Part shown: one piece after another, positions 18,373 to 26,537 of the stretch
Numbering within the stretch: the first letter of the stretch is position 1
Layout of the letters: each line of letters begins with the position of its first letter
NCBI RefSeq assembly: GCF_000382485.1
Contig: NZ_AORY01000012.1
Location: forward strand, 372,001-436,000
Length of the DNA stretch: 64,000 bases
Direction of reading: 5' to 3'
Origin: Sphingomonas sp. Mn802worker
Lineage (GTDB): Bacteria; Pseudomonadota; Alphaproteobacteria; Sphingomonadales; Sphingomonadaceae
Program-made: the position numbers and the translations under genes
Notes under the pieces: model-generated
What the model saw: the letters and a program-made list of their open reading frames with translations, nothing else
What the model was told of the DNA's origin: nothing
Databases searched by the model: none

Positions 18373-18397
18373 CCGGGCCGGCCGCGCGCCGGCCCGG
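18373..18397. repeat. Perfect 10-bp GC hairpin at the capsid / tape-measure junction
   Basis: CCGGGCCGGC and GCCGGCCCGG around a 5-nt CGCGC loop. It begins 8 nt after the chimera's stop, where an HK97-type capsid operon often has a hairpin, and ends at the base where tape-measure-like coding sequence starts (18398). Confidence 0.7.
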
Positions 18398-18478
18398 TTC
18401 AGCGACAAGGCCAAGGCGGTCGGAGACGCCTTCTTCACGCTGTATGATCGCGTCGTCGGACACTCGTACGTTCCCGAC

Positions 18479-19336
18479 ATGGTCGACGAGATCGGGCAGC
18501 ACATGGCTCGGCTCCAGACCAACATGGTCGCGCCTGCTACCAAGGCGACGCAGACGGCAGCCGAGGCGTTCCGCGCTCTCGAACAGCAGGTGTCGCCGAT
18601 TCTCGAACGACTGTTCCCGCGGCAAGCGGCGGTAAATCGGTTCGAGGCGGAGATGGCAGCGCTCGACGCCTATGCGAAGAAGGCGGGCTGGACGGCTGAT
18701 CAGATCGAGGAAGCGCATCGGCGCATGCGCCTTGTAGGCGGTGGCCTCGATCCCGACGCGGTGCCGACCGGCGGGGTCACCGAGCCGACCGACACGAACG
18801 CGACTACGATCTCGGTCGAGAACACCGTCAAGACGGTTGAGGACGCCTGGGCGCGCGTGCAGGCGGCGAACGACAATACCGTGACAAGCTTCGCCGACAT
18901 GGCGCGCGACGTGGTCGGCTCGCTCGGCAACTTCGCGAAAAGCATCAAGTCGGGCGATTGGGTCGGCGCGTTGCAGGGCGCGCTCGACGCGATCAGCCAG
19001 ATTGCGGGCATGGTTAACGGCACCGGCACGCCGGCGCAGCGCACCTACTCGACGAACAGCTTTGGCGGTGCACGCGCAATGGGCGGTCCGGTTCTGCCGC
19101 GGCGCGACTATCTCGTCGGCGAGCGCGGTCCCGAGATCCTGCGCATGGGCGGTAGCGGTGGAAGCATCGTGCCGAATCACGAGATTGGAGGAGCCGCCAC
19201 GGTGCAGATCGCGATCGAGGAAGGCGCATTGTTCCGACCGGTCGTGCGCTCCGAGGCTGGCAGTGTCAGCGTACAGACCGTCGCCAACAATAACCGCATG
19301 GGCGCGCTGCGCGGTCGCCAGGCGCTCGGCTCGTGA
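18479..19336 (+). CDS. Truncated phage tail tape-measure protein (C-terminal part only)
   Basis: 285 codons from the first ATG. Tape-measure-like sequence already runs in frame from 18398 (FSDKAKAVGDAFFTLYDRVV, then SYVPDMVDEIGQHM) without a start codon. The MVAPATKATQ helix region, SFADMARDVVGSLGNFAKS, GGPVLPRRDYLVGERGPEIL and SIVPNH are the usual C-terminal signatures. Tape measures of siphophages are normally several times longer and set tail length, so this copy cannot specify a normal tail. Its TGA overlaps the next gene's GTG, keeping the original coupling downstream. Confidence 0.75.
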   Translation: MVDEIGQHMARLQTNMVAPATKATQTAAEAFRALEQQVSPILERLFPRQAAVNRFEAEMAALDAYAKKAGWTADQIEEAHRRMRLVGGGLDPDAVPTGGVTEPTDTNATTISVENTVKTVEDAWARVQAANDNTVTSFADMARDVVGSLGNFAKSIKSGDWVGALQGALDAISQIAGMVNGTGTPAQRTYSTNSFGGARAMGGPVLPRRDYLVGERGPEILRMGGSGGSIVPNHEIGGAATVQIAIEEGALFRPVVRSEAGSVSVQTVANNNRMGALRGRQALGS

Positions 19337-19926
19337 TTGAGCTTCCTGCCGGCGTGGTGCCGGTCGCTGCCTCGGCTGCGCTGGTCGACGCGGGCGGCGT
19401 GATGCGTTCGCCGCTGAATACCGCGGCGCTCCGGGTCAACCGGCTCGGCTCGCATTATCGGGTCGCTCTCACGTTCCCGCGCGTTGCCGATCCGGCACTC
19501 GCGCGCGTCGTGGTGTCTCGCCTGATCCGTGCGCAGCAGGAAGGTCTGCGCACCTGGTTCCCGACGCATGACGACCAGCCGGTGTCCGGTACTGTCGTGG
19601 TGGATGGCGCGGGGCAGTCGGGCAAGGCGCTGGCGATCCGAGGATTGCAGCGGCAGACGACGATTAGGGAGGGTTGGTGGCTGTCGGCGGTCGACGCGCG
19701 TGGTCGCGCCTACCTGCACAATGTTGCGGCCGGCGTGATGGCTGGGAGCGACGGGCGGGTAATCCTGCCCCTATCGGAAGGTTTGCGCGCGCCGTTCGCT
19801 GATGGCGCGGCGGTGCGCTTGGTCAGCCCGCCGATCGAAGGTATCGTCGACGGTGACGCGCGCGAGTGGTCGATCGACGTGGAGCGCGGGCTCGACTTCA
19901 CCGTGACAATCGAGGAAGCCCGATGA
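19333..19926 (+). CDS. Phage tail protein (distal-tail/tip region)
   Basis: 197 residues from a GTG overlapping the previous TGA. Beta-rich, with RVNRLGSHYRVALTFPRVAD and a C-terminal segment ending ERGLDFTVTIEEAR. It belongs to the ordered tail-tip set that in alphaproteobacterial siphophages and gene-transfer agents follows the tape measure. Exact role is not resolved; likely the distal-tail position given gene order. It overlaps the next gene by 4 nt. Confidence 0.65.
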   Translation: MIELPAGVVPVAASAALVDAGGVMRSPLNTAALRVNRLGSHYRVALTFPRVADPALARVVVSRLIRAQQEGLRTWFPTHDDQPVSGTVVVDGAGQSGKALAIRGLQRQTTIREGWWLSAVDARGRAYLHNVAAGVMAGSDGRVILPLSEGLRAPFADGAAVRLVSPPIEGIVDGDAREWSIDVERGLDFTVTIEEAR

Positions 19927-20537
19927 TCGACCGGGTTCTGCTCGTCGGTTTGATGAAGATCGAGCTGCCGATCCGAGACGTGCTGCTGTGCGACGGCGGG
20001 TTCGTTCGCTGGGGTGGCGACGTGTTCGAGGTCGAGGATGCAGACTTCGGCGTGCTCGTCGGCTTCGAGGCGTTGACCGAAGGCGTTGGCGATGAGGCGC
20101 CTGCGGGCATGCTGTCGATGGCGACGCCGAGCACGGCAGCGGCTGCCATATTGTCGACGCCCGGTTATCAGGGCTCACGCGTTCGGTTGTGGGTCGGCGA
20201 GGTGGATGAGGTGACCGGCGCGATCGTCGGCGAGCCCGATCTCATGATCGACTGGCAGATCGACAGCACGCGGTTGCGCGTCGCACGCGGTACGCGGACG
20301 CTGGAGATCGCCTGCGTCACGCGCGGGCAGCGGCTGATGCTGGTGAACGACGGCAACACGCTCAGTCCGGCTTTTCACCGTTCGATTCATCCCGGCGAGG
20401 CTGGGCTGGACAATGCGACCGGGCTGACCGTCGACGTGGCGTGGGGCGCTGCCAGCGCGCCGCGCGGCGTCGCTGCGGTCGGAGGCGGGGGTGTGGGTGG
20501 TGGCGGCTTCGGTGGGAGCAGCGTCAATGCGCTTTGA
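19923..20537 (+). CDS. Phage tail-tip protein (DUF2163-like position)
   Basis: 204 residues. MIDRVLLVGLMKIELPIRDV, then FVRWGGDVFEVEDADFG, a beta-rich middle, and a Gly-rich tail (VGGGGVGGGGFGGSS). Gene order and fold type match the DUF2163-like tail component located between the distal-tail protein and the cell-wall peptidase in such modules. The Gly-rich tail overlaps the start of the next gene by 11 nt. The family name is an inference from order. Confidence 0.6.
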   Translation: MIDRVLLVGLMKIELPIRDVLLCDGGFVRWGGDVFEVEDADFGVLVGFEALTEGVGDEAPAGMLSMATPSTAAAAILSTPGYQGSRVRLWVGEVDEVTGAIVGEPDLMIDWQIDSTRLRVARGTRTLEIACVTRGQRLMLVNDGNTLSPAFHRSIHPGEAGLDNATGLTVDVAWGAASAPRGVAAVGGGGVGGGGFGGSSVNAL

Positions 20538-20952
20538 CCTCGAACAGCGCCGCGCAGCGACCGAGAAGGTCGTCGCCCGCTTCCGCGCGCGGCCGTTCTC
20601 GTGGAGCGATCGGCGCACCTGCATCCATCTCGCGCGGGCGCAGATGGTCGCGCTCGGGCACAGACCGCCCAGGCTGCCGGACATGCGCTCCGGTGTGACC
20701 GCCACGCGCGCGCTGAAGGCGACCGGGTACGAGACCCTTGAGGCGCTGCTCGACAGCCTGCTGCCGCGCGTGGCGCCCGCCGCGATGTGGCTGGGCGATC
20801 TCGCGCTGATGGCAGGCGGCGCCGGCTTCGACGCGATCGTGATCAACGCGGGCGGCAAGGTGCTCGGCTACCATGACGACCGGCTCGGTGACGGGCTGGT
20901 CAACATCGTGCCGGTCGGGCCTGCGCACTTCATCGCGGCGTGGCGCCTGTGA
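20527..20952 (+). CDS. Phage tail-assembly protein with NlpC/P60-like features (DUF6950-like)
   Basis: 141 residues. The single conserved Cys in FSWSDRRTCIHLARAQ sits where the nucleophile of NlpC/P60-type peptidases lies, followed by WLGDLALMAGG and a strand containing YHDDRLG. Gene order also fits the tail lysin slot before the J-like hub protein. A clear catalytic His is not evident, so it may be a structural derivative. Start at 20527 inside the end of the previous gene; stop overlaps the next GTG. Confidence 0.65.
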   Translation: MRFDLEQRRAATEKVVARFRARPFSWSDRRTCIHLARAQMVALGHRPPRLPDMRSGVTATRALKATGYETLEALLDSLLPRVAPAAMWLGDLALMAGGAGFDAIVINAGGKVLGYHDDRLGDGLVNIVPVGPAHFIAAWRL

Positions 20953-22982
20953 GCGGCGTCCTGTCGACGGTCGGCAAGATCGCCGGCGTCGTGTCCACCG
21001 TGGCCATGTTCATCCCCGGCGGTCAGCCGATCGCGCTGGCGGCAGCGGCGGTGGCGACTGTCGCCAACGTCGGCGCGCAGCTGACCGCAAAGGCACCGCC
21101 CCGACAAGGCTCGGTGACGCAGACGACGATCGGCACCGATCAGCCGTCGTGCGAGATGCTGGGCCGTACCTACTCGCCGGGCGCGCGTGTGCACCTGACC
21201 GGCTACGGGGCGACCCGGAAGAAGGTGAAGAACCCCTACCTGCTCGCGGTCGACGTAGTGTCGGTCGGCGGGCCGCTCGACGCCTGCGAAAGCTTCCTCG
21301 CCGACCTTGCGCCGATCGGCTTCGCGGGCGACGCGGCAACGGGCTATTTTACCGGGTTCCTGTGGAACGCGGTGCAGCTGGGCCAGCAGCGCGAGGCGAG
21401 CGCGCTAGCGCTACACTTCGCGAACGCGCCCGGCTGGTCGGCCGCGTCGCGCCTGTCGGGTAAGGCCGCGATCGCGTGGAACGCGTTGTTCGACAAGGAC
21501 GGCGAGGTGTTCGCGTCCGGGTTCAGTCAGATGGGTTCGGTCTGGCGCGGCGTGAAGGCGTACGACCCGCGTAAAGACTCGACCTATCCGGGGGGCAGCG
21601 GTCCGCACCGCTGGGCCGATCCGCGCGACACCGCTGCGTTCGACGCGGCGCGGCTGACGTGGGAATACACGACCTCGCCCGGACTGCTGGCGCTGCGCAA
21701 CGTGCTCGGCACGTGGGAGCGCGACGAGCCGACCGCCGGCTCGACCTATCGCAAGGTGTTCGGTATCGGGATGGCGATCGATGCGGTGATCGTCGCCGAC
21801 TTCGTCCACCTCGCCAACATCTGCGATGCAAACGGCTGGCGCGTCGGCGGACGCATCTTCGAGCCGGCCGACCGCTGGGACAACCTCAAGAGGATCCTTG
21901 CCGCGGGCGGTGCCGAGCCGGCGTGGCGCGGCGGGCTGCTTGGGCTGAAGGTGCAAGCGCCGCGCATCGCGCTCGACACGATCACTGAAGACGATCTCGC
22001 GGACGGTAAGGTGGTCGTCGGCGCAATGCAGGGCTGGGAGCAGCGGCTGAACACGCTGACGCCGAAGTACCGGTCAGAGCAGCATAAGTGGGAATACGTC
22101 GCGACCGACAATCGCGTGCAGATCGCCGCGCAGTTGGCCGAGGACGGCGAGGAAAAGGTCGAGGAACGGCAGATCGATCTGGTGCAGGACGCCACTCAGG
22201 CGTCGCAGCTGTGCGCGTACGAACTGCTTGATCGTCGAGAGCTCGGCGAAATTGAGTTGCCGTGTCAGCCGCGCCTGCGACGGTACGGTCCCGGCGACCT
22301 GCTGATCGTCGACCTGCCCGAGGCTGGTCTGCTGATGCAGCCTGCTGTCGTGCTCAAGCGCTCGCTCGACCCAGTGACGATGGGCGTCAACCTGGTGCTC
22401 CGCGGTGAGACGCTGACGAAGCATGCGTTCGCACTCGGGCAGGTCGGCATAGCGCCGCCCACGCCTGCGCTGCTCAGCACGGCTGAATACGATGCGGCGG
22501 CAGCGGCGGCGACTGCGATCGACCGCGCCGCGCATCAGATCGTCGCGCAAACGGTCGCCTACCCGGTCACCACGACCGCCACGTCGATCAGCATCGCGCC
22601 TTTCAGCGCAACGCTTGACGACGGTCGGATGATCGACTTGCCGGCCGGGCAGATCGACGGCCTCAACGACGCGGCGAGCTACCGTCTGTTCTACGCGTTG
22701 GAGGATGCGACGCCCGCGTTCACGGGGGCGAGCGGCGAGGCGTTCACCGGCGCCGATGGTCAGTCGTTCGCGGGCATCATCCCGGCCGGGAGCTACTACG
22801 CCGCCCCCGCCGATTCGCTGCTCGACCCAGCCAACCCGGCGTTCGTCGTCATACGCCTCACCACCACCGCCAACGCGGACGGCACGACCTATCCGCCAGC
22901 CGAGACACCGCCATCGGGCGACAGTGGCAGCGGATACGGTGGCGGCGGCCGGTACCAGCAACAGCAGGTGGCGCAGCAATGA
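20949..22982 (+). CDS. Phage tail tip attachment protein J-like / baseplate hub
   Basis: 677 residues from a GTG that overlaps the upstream TGA. A hydrophobic start (GVVSTVAMFIPGGQPIALAAA) is typical of J-like proteins. The body contains KNPYLLAVDVVSVGGPLDAC, KVFGIGMAIDAVIVAD and CDANGWRVGGRIFEP, and the C-terminal part is low-complexity with a Gln-rich end. J-like proteins form the tail tip hub that anchors fibres and engages the receptor. It is the longest intact virion gene of the element and overlaps the next gene by 4 nt. Confidence 0.8.
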   Translation: MSGVLSTVGKIAGVVSTVAMFIPGGQPIALAAAAVATVANVGAQLTAKAPPRQGSVTQTTIGTDQPSCEMLGRTYSPGARVHLTGYGATRKKVKNPYLLAVDVVSVGGPLDACESFLADLAPIGFAGDAATGYFTGFLWNAVQLGQQREASALALHFANAPGWSAASRLSGKAAIAWNALFDKDGEVFASGFSQMGSVWRGVKAYDPRKDSTYPGGSGPHRWADPRDTAAFDAARLTWEYTTSPGLLALRNVLGTWERDEPTAGSTYRKVFGIGMAIDAVIVADFVHLANICDANGWRVGGRIFEPADRWDNLKRILAAGGAEPAWRGGLLGLKVQAPRIALDTITEDDLADGKVVVGAMQGWEQRLNTLTPKYRSEQHKWEYVATDNRVQIAAQLAEDGEEKVEERQIDLVQDATQASQLCAYELLDRRELGEIELPCQPRLRRYGPGDLLIVDLPEAGLLMQPAVVLKRSLDPVTMGVNLVLRGETLTKHAFALGQVGIAPPTPALLSTAEYDAAAAAATAIDRAAHQIVAQTVAYPVTTTATSISIAPFSATLDDGRMIDLPAGQIDGLNDAASYRLFYALEDATPAFTGASGEAFTGADGQSFAGIIPAGSYYAAPADSLLDPANPAFVVIRLTTTANADGTTYPPAETPPSGDSGSGYGGGGRYQQQQVAQQ

Positions 22983-23443
22983 CGCGAGGTGTTCCCGAGG
23001 TTCGCCCAATCTGGGCACTCATCTGCACAGACGGCGCGGGCGTGGCGCAGCTGCACCTTTCGGCCGCTGAGCCGTCGCGCGAGCAGGTCGAGGCAGCCGA
23101 AGGCGTGCTGCTACTCACCGGCATGCTGAAAGACGATGCCGCGCACCTCGTGCTGCCGATCGTGGGCGCGTTGCCGGTGATCCCGCGGGTTGACATGTTC
23201 ACGGGCGTGTCGGGCGCGGATGGCGTCGCGAAGATCACGTTCGATCCGCCTTTCGCCGCGCCACCAAAGGCGCTCGCCTCGGCGGTGCCGAGCGTGCTCG
23301 CAGGACCGCTAAAGGCGGAGATCATCGCGGGCACGCTGACCGCCAAAGGATGCCGCGTGCAGGTGACGACATCGGCGCTGGTGACCGGCGATATTACTGC
23401 ACTCGCGGGCGCGACCGTGACTGTCGACACCATCGGCATCTGA
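22979..23443 (+). CDS. Phage tail fibre-associated protein, unknown function
   Basis: 154 residues: a mixed N-terminal domain (RPIWALICTDGAGVAQLHLS) and a beta-rich C-terminal part (KITFDPPFAAPPKALASAVP) that resembles the sandwich domains found on fibre tips. Overlaps the J-like gene by 4 nt. No specific family recognised; tail-tip decoration is an inference. Confidence 0.55.
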   Translation: MTRGVPEVRPIWALICTDGAGVAQLHLSAAEPSREQVEAAEGVLLLTGMLKDDAAHLVLPIVGALPVIPRVDMFTGVSGADGVAKITFDPPFAAPPKALASAVPSVLAGPLKAEIIAGTLTAKGCRVQVTTSALVTGDITALAGATVTVDTIGI

Positions 23444-23468
23444 CCTTTCACTTCGGAGACCACCGACC

Positions 23469-24263
23469 ATGCTGAACCGTATCGCTGCCGCGCTCGCCGC
23501 GGTGCTGCTGACGTGCGCGCCTGCAACGGCGCAGCTCGACACACGCACCATTCCGCAGGCACAGCCGCTCACCGGCAGCGAGCGCATGCCGGCGGTTCAG
23601 GGCAGCGGGTGCACCGCCAAGACGACGCCGTGCGCGAGCGTGGCGGTGACGCCGTCGCTCATCTTGGCGTTCCTCGCGCCCACGTTCCAGCCGCTCGACA
23701 GCGACCTGACCGCGATCGCGTCGCTCAGCACCGCCGACTTCGGTCGTCAGCTGCTGACCAAGGCGGATGCGCCGAGCACGCGGACGGCACTTGGTCTCGG
23801 TTCGCTCTCGACGCAGCCGGCGAGCGGTGTTGCGATCACCGGCGGAGCGATCAACGGCACGCCGATCGGCGCGGCCACCCCGACGACCGGCGCATTTACC
23901 ACCGCCACGACGACCGGCAACGCCGCGGTCGGCAGCGCGATCGTGTCGACCGTCCGCCTGCGCGCCGATCAGTCGACCACCGGCAGCTATTCCGCTTGGC
24001 TGCACAACTCGTCGAACGCCTCCGGTTCGATGGGCGCTGTGGTCTCGACCGCAGATGCGACCTACGCGTCAGTGCCGCTCGAGGTCCGCTCCAACACAAC
24101 CTCGGCGACCGGTGGCACGCGCCAGTTCAGCGTGCGCGGCAATGGCGTGGTCACCATGCCGTCGCTGCCGACCTATGCGACGGACAGCGCGGCCGGCACC
24201 GGCGGGCTGGTGGCTGGTGACGTCTACAAGACGTCGACCGGCGAGCTGCGCATCAAGCTCTAA
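23469..24263 (+). CDS. Tail fibre-like protein with an N-terminal signal peptide
   Basis: 264 residues. Begins MLNRIAAALAAVLLTCAPAT, a clear Sec signal ending at ATAQ. It then has the fibre hallmark DSDLTAIASLSTADFGRQLL, LTKADAPSTRTALGLGSL, followed by Thr/Gly-rich repeats (AATPTTGAFTTATTTGNAAV) and a C-terminal VYKTSTGELRIKL tail, as in phage fibres. A cleavable signal on a virion protein is unusual. It stands 25 nt after the previous gene. Confidence 0.7.
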   Translation: MLNRIAAALAAVLLTCAPATAQLDTRTIPQAQPLTGSERMPAVQGSGCTAKTTPCASVAVTPSLILAFLAPTFQPLDSDLTAIASLSTADFGRQLLTKADAPSTRTALGLGSLSTQPASGVAITGGAINGTPIGAATPTTGAFTTATTTGNAAVGSAIVSTVRLRADQSTTGSYSAWLHNSSNASGSMGAVVSTADATYASVPLEVRSNTTSATGGTRQFSVRGNGVVTMPSLPTYATDSAAGTGGLVAGDVYKTSTGELRIKL

Positions 24264-24288
24264 CCCCCACAATCGAGAGGATGCGCGC

Positions 24289-26460
24289 ATGACGAGCACA
24301 GCCCGCCGCGACCTGTCCGCCTGGCGCAATGACGATGTGTACGAGCACCAGGTGAGTGTGCGTGGTCTCGACCTGCGCCCGCTCGCGCTCGTGATGCAGC
24401 TGCGCAACGAGCCCGACACGTCGGGTCCGCCGCTGATCGATCTCGTTAAAGTGACGAACGGCAATGCGGAGGGATTGCGCGTCGCGGGCGTGACCACGGT
24501 CGACGGCGTCATCGTCTCCGATCTGCGCATCCGCATCAACAAGTCGAGCTTGCAAGGCGCGGGATACGCGGGCGAGGTCGGCGACGCGCGCGTGCTCGCC
24601 TATGCCTTGCTGATCGCCGGCCACACGCGGCTGGTCGGCAACTTCTCGATCCTCGCCCACGCTTACGGGTCCGACGCCGCGCCGCTTTCGCGCCCGCAAA
24701 GCTGGGGTGGGCGGTCTGTGCTCGGTGCGGCACCATCAGGCGGCACCATCCTGACGATCGCCGGTGACGACGTGACATTGCTCGCGGTCGAGGGCCTCGA
24801 CCTCGTCGCGCCGCAGGTCGCCCGCGCGGAGAGTGCCGCCAGCGACGCCGAGGCGGCCGAAGGTCAGGCCGGCGCATCCGCCACGCAGGCGGCAGCCGCG
24901 CGGGACGCGGCGCTTGCTGCGGGACGCACCTTCGCCACGGTCGCGGCTGGTCTGGCTGCGTCGACCAACGGGCAGTACTTCGTCGTGCCCGGCACCGGCA
25001 GCACCGCGCTGACGCTCTACCTGCGCCAGAACGGCGCGGCCGTGCAGCAGGCGGCGTTCCCGAGCCTCCAGGCTCTCGCCGCCCACGGCACGGTCGCCCA
25101 GGTCGCGGCCGGGGTCCAGCAGGACCAATCGGCCGCACTGAATGCGCTGTTCCAGCAGGCGGATGTCTCGACCGTGATCCTGCCGCCCGGCGTCGTATGG
25201 ACCGGCCGCTGCGTGCAGGTGCCGAAGGGCAAGAAGCTCAAGCTTCTCTCCACCACCAAGCTGCGCGCGCTCCCGACCTTCAGCTTCGCCGGCGATGCGC
25301 TCAATCACGTCGTCCTGCTTGCGGGCGATGGTGCGTCGATCGAAGGCGAGCCCGGGGCTGAGGTCGACGCGAACAAGGTCGGCCTGGGCGCCGGCACCAC
25401 CGCCCGCGTCAACGGCGTCACGGTCCTGAATGGCGCTCGCGACTGCCAGCGGACCGACATCATCGTGCGTAACTGCACCGGCTACGCCGTATACGATAGC
25501 GGCACCAACGATCGCACGACGCCGCCCAGCAGTTCCAACTACCGCGTCACGGTCTACAACAGTCAAATCCACTTCGAGCAGCAGGGCGCAGACGGCAGCG
25601 TCTACGACGAGTGTAAGAGCGGGGATGGCGACGGCGATATCGACTGCCTCAGCTGGATACACCCGCTCGTCGGGTCGGTGAACATCCGCTTCACCGGCTT
25701 TCGCGGCGAGGGCGAGACGCCGGCCGCGCTCGATCTCACCGCGAATATCGCCGACCTGCAAGACATCTCGATCGACGACAGTTTCTTCCGCCTGACCAAC
25801 GATGGCGGCGTGGCGCTGTCCGTGCCTGCGGGATGGCTCAACGTGTTGCGGCTGAGCGTGTCACGCTCGAGCTTCATCGCACCGGGCGGGATCGGTGCCT
25901 CGCTCCAGAGCACCACCGGCGTCTTCACCGCCTGCCGCTTCGAGGGTGGCAACGGAGTAGAGACGACCGGCAGCGTCGTGGAGTTTGTGGGCTGCACCTC
26001 CGTTGCACGCCGCGCCGCTGGCGCAACGCAGGCGAGCTTCGGCCTCATCGCCTATGGTGGCGAGGCACGCTGGAACGCCGGTGAGCTCAACGTGCAGAAC
26101 CCGGCCGGTGCTGTGCCGGCACAAGGCCCGGTCGCGGTGTCCGCCGACACCAAACTGACGCCGGCACCACCAGCCGACAGCGCGCCGACGATCGTGCAGC
26201 AGATCCACGCTCAGGTCGAGCCCGTCGCCGATGGCAGCAGCACCTCCGTGAACGTCTACCCGCCTCAGAACGTGGCTGACGTTGCAAAGGTGCAGATGAC
26301 GATCAGCGTGCGTCGGCTCACGGACACCTATGCCGACACGGTCATCCCGGTGCCGACCTGGGCGATGGTAGAGCCGAACTTCTTCAGAATCCGGTTCGCG
26401 GGCGTGGTGCTTGCTCCGGCCGATTACCGCGTCTGCTACCACTTCGTCGAATATGACTAA
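24289..26460 (+). CDS. Tailspike 1: virion-attachment N-domain plus right-handed beta-helix
   Basis: 723 residues; GAGAGG lies about 8 nt before the ATG. Residues 1-160 form a head domain, followed by an Ala-rich coiled-coil-like linker (RAESAASDAEAAEGQAGASA). From about residue 290 a beta-helix runs to the C-terminus: GLNHVVLL-type rungs, NCTGYAVYDSGTNDRTTPPS, CLSWIHPLVGSVNIRF. The layout fits capsule- or polysaccharide-cutting tailspikes. The beta-helix is closely paralogous to the next gene. Depolymerase activity is inferred from fold only. Confidence 0.75.
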   Translation: MTSTARRDLSAWRNDDVYEHQVSVRGLDLRPLALVMQLRNEPDTSGPPLIDLVKVTNGNAEGLRVAGVTTVDGVIVSDLRIRINKSSLQGAGYAGEVGDARVLAYALLIAGHTRLVGNFSILAHAYGSDAAPLSRPQSWGGRSVLGAAPSGGTILTIAGDDVTLLAVEGLDLVAPQVARAESAASDAEAAEGQAGASATQAAAARDAALAAGRTFATVAAGLAASTNGQYFVVPGTGSTALTLYLRQNGAAVQQAAFPSLQALAAHGTVAQVAAGVQQDQSAALNALFQQADVSTVILPPGVVWTGRCVQVPKGKKLKLLSTTKLRALPTFSFAGDALNHVVLLAGDGASIEGEPGAEVDANKVGLGAGTTARVNGVTVLNGARDCQRTDIIVRNCTGYAVYDSGTNDRTTPPSSSNYRVTVYNSQIHFEQQGADGSVYDECKSGDGDGDIDCLSWIHPLVGSVNIRFTGFRGEGETPAALDLTANIADLQDISIDDSFFRLTNDGGVALSVPAGWLNVLRLSVSRSSFIAPGGIGASLQSTTGVFTACRFEGGNGVETTGSVVEFVGCTSVARRAAGATQASFGLIAYGGEARWNAGELNVQNPAGAVPAQGPVAVSADTKLTPAPPADSAPTIVQQIHAQVEPVADGSSTSVNVYPPQNVADVAKVQMTISVRRLTDTYADTVIPVPTWAMVEPNFFRIRFAGVVLAPADYRVCYHFVEYD

Positions 26461-26478
26461 TTCCTTACAAGTAAGGAA
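26461..26478. promoter_or_regulatory. Inverted repeat TTCCTTAC-AA-GTAAGGAA, candidate operator
   Basis: An 18-nt near-perfect palindrome directly after the tailspike 1 stop codon and 60 nt before tailspike 2. The half-site TTCCTTACA recurs at 28439-28447 and 31267-31275, each upstream of a plus-strand prophage gene. Regulatory role is inference. Confidence 0.4.
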
Positions 26479-26537
26479 CCGCTGTTGTCCCATTCGGCGT
26501 GAGCGCCTCCAGTCCTTCCTCAACAAAGGACGTCGAA

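Noticed and set aside
16174..24263. Gene transfer agent cluster
   Set aside because: The tail-tip order is similar, but a tRNA att site, integrase, holin/endolysin and tailspikes show an integrated phage, and head genes are missing.
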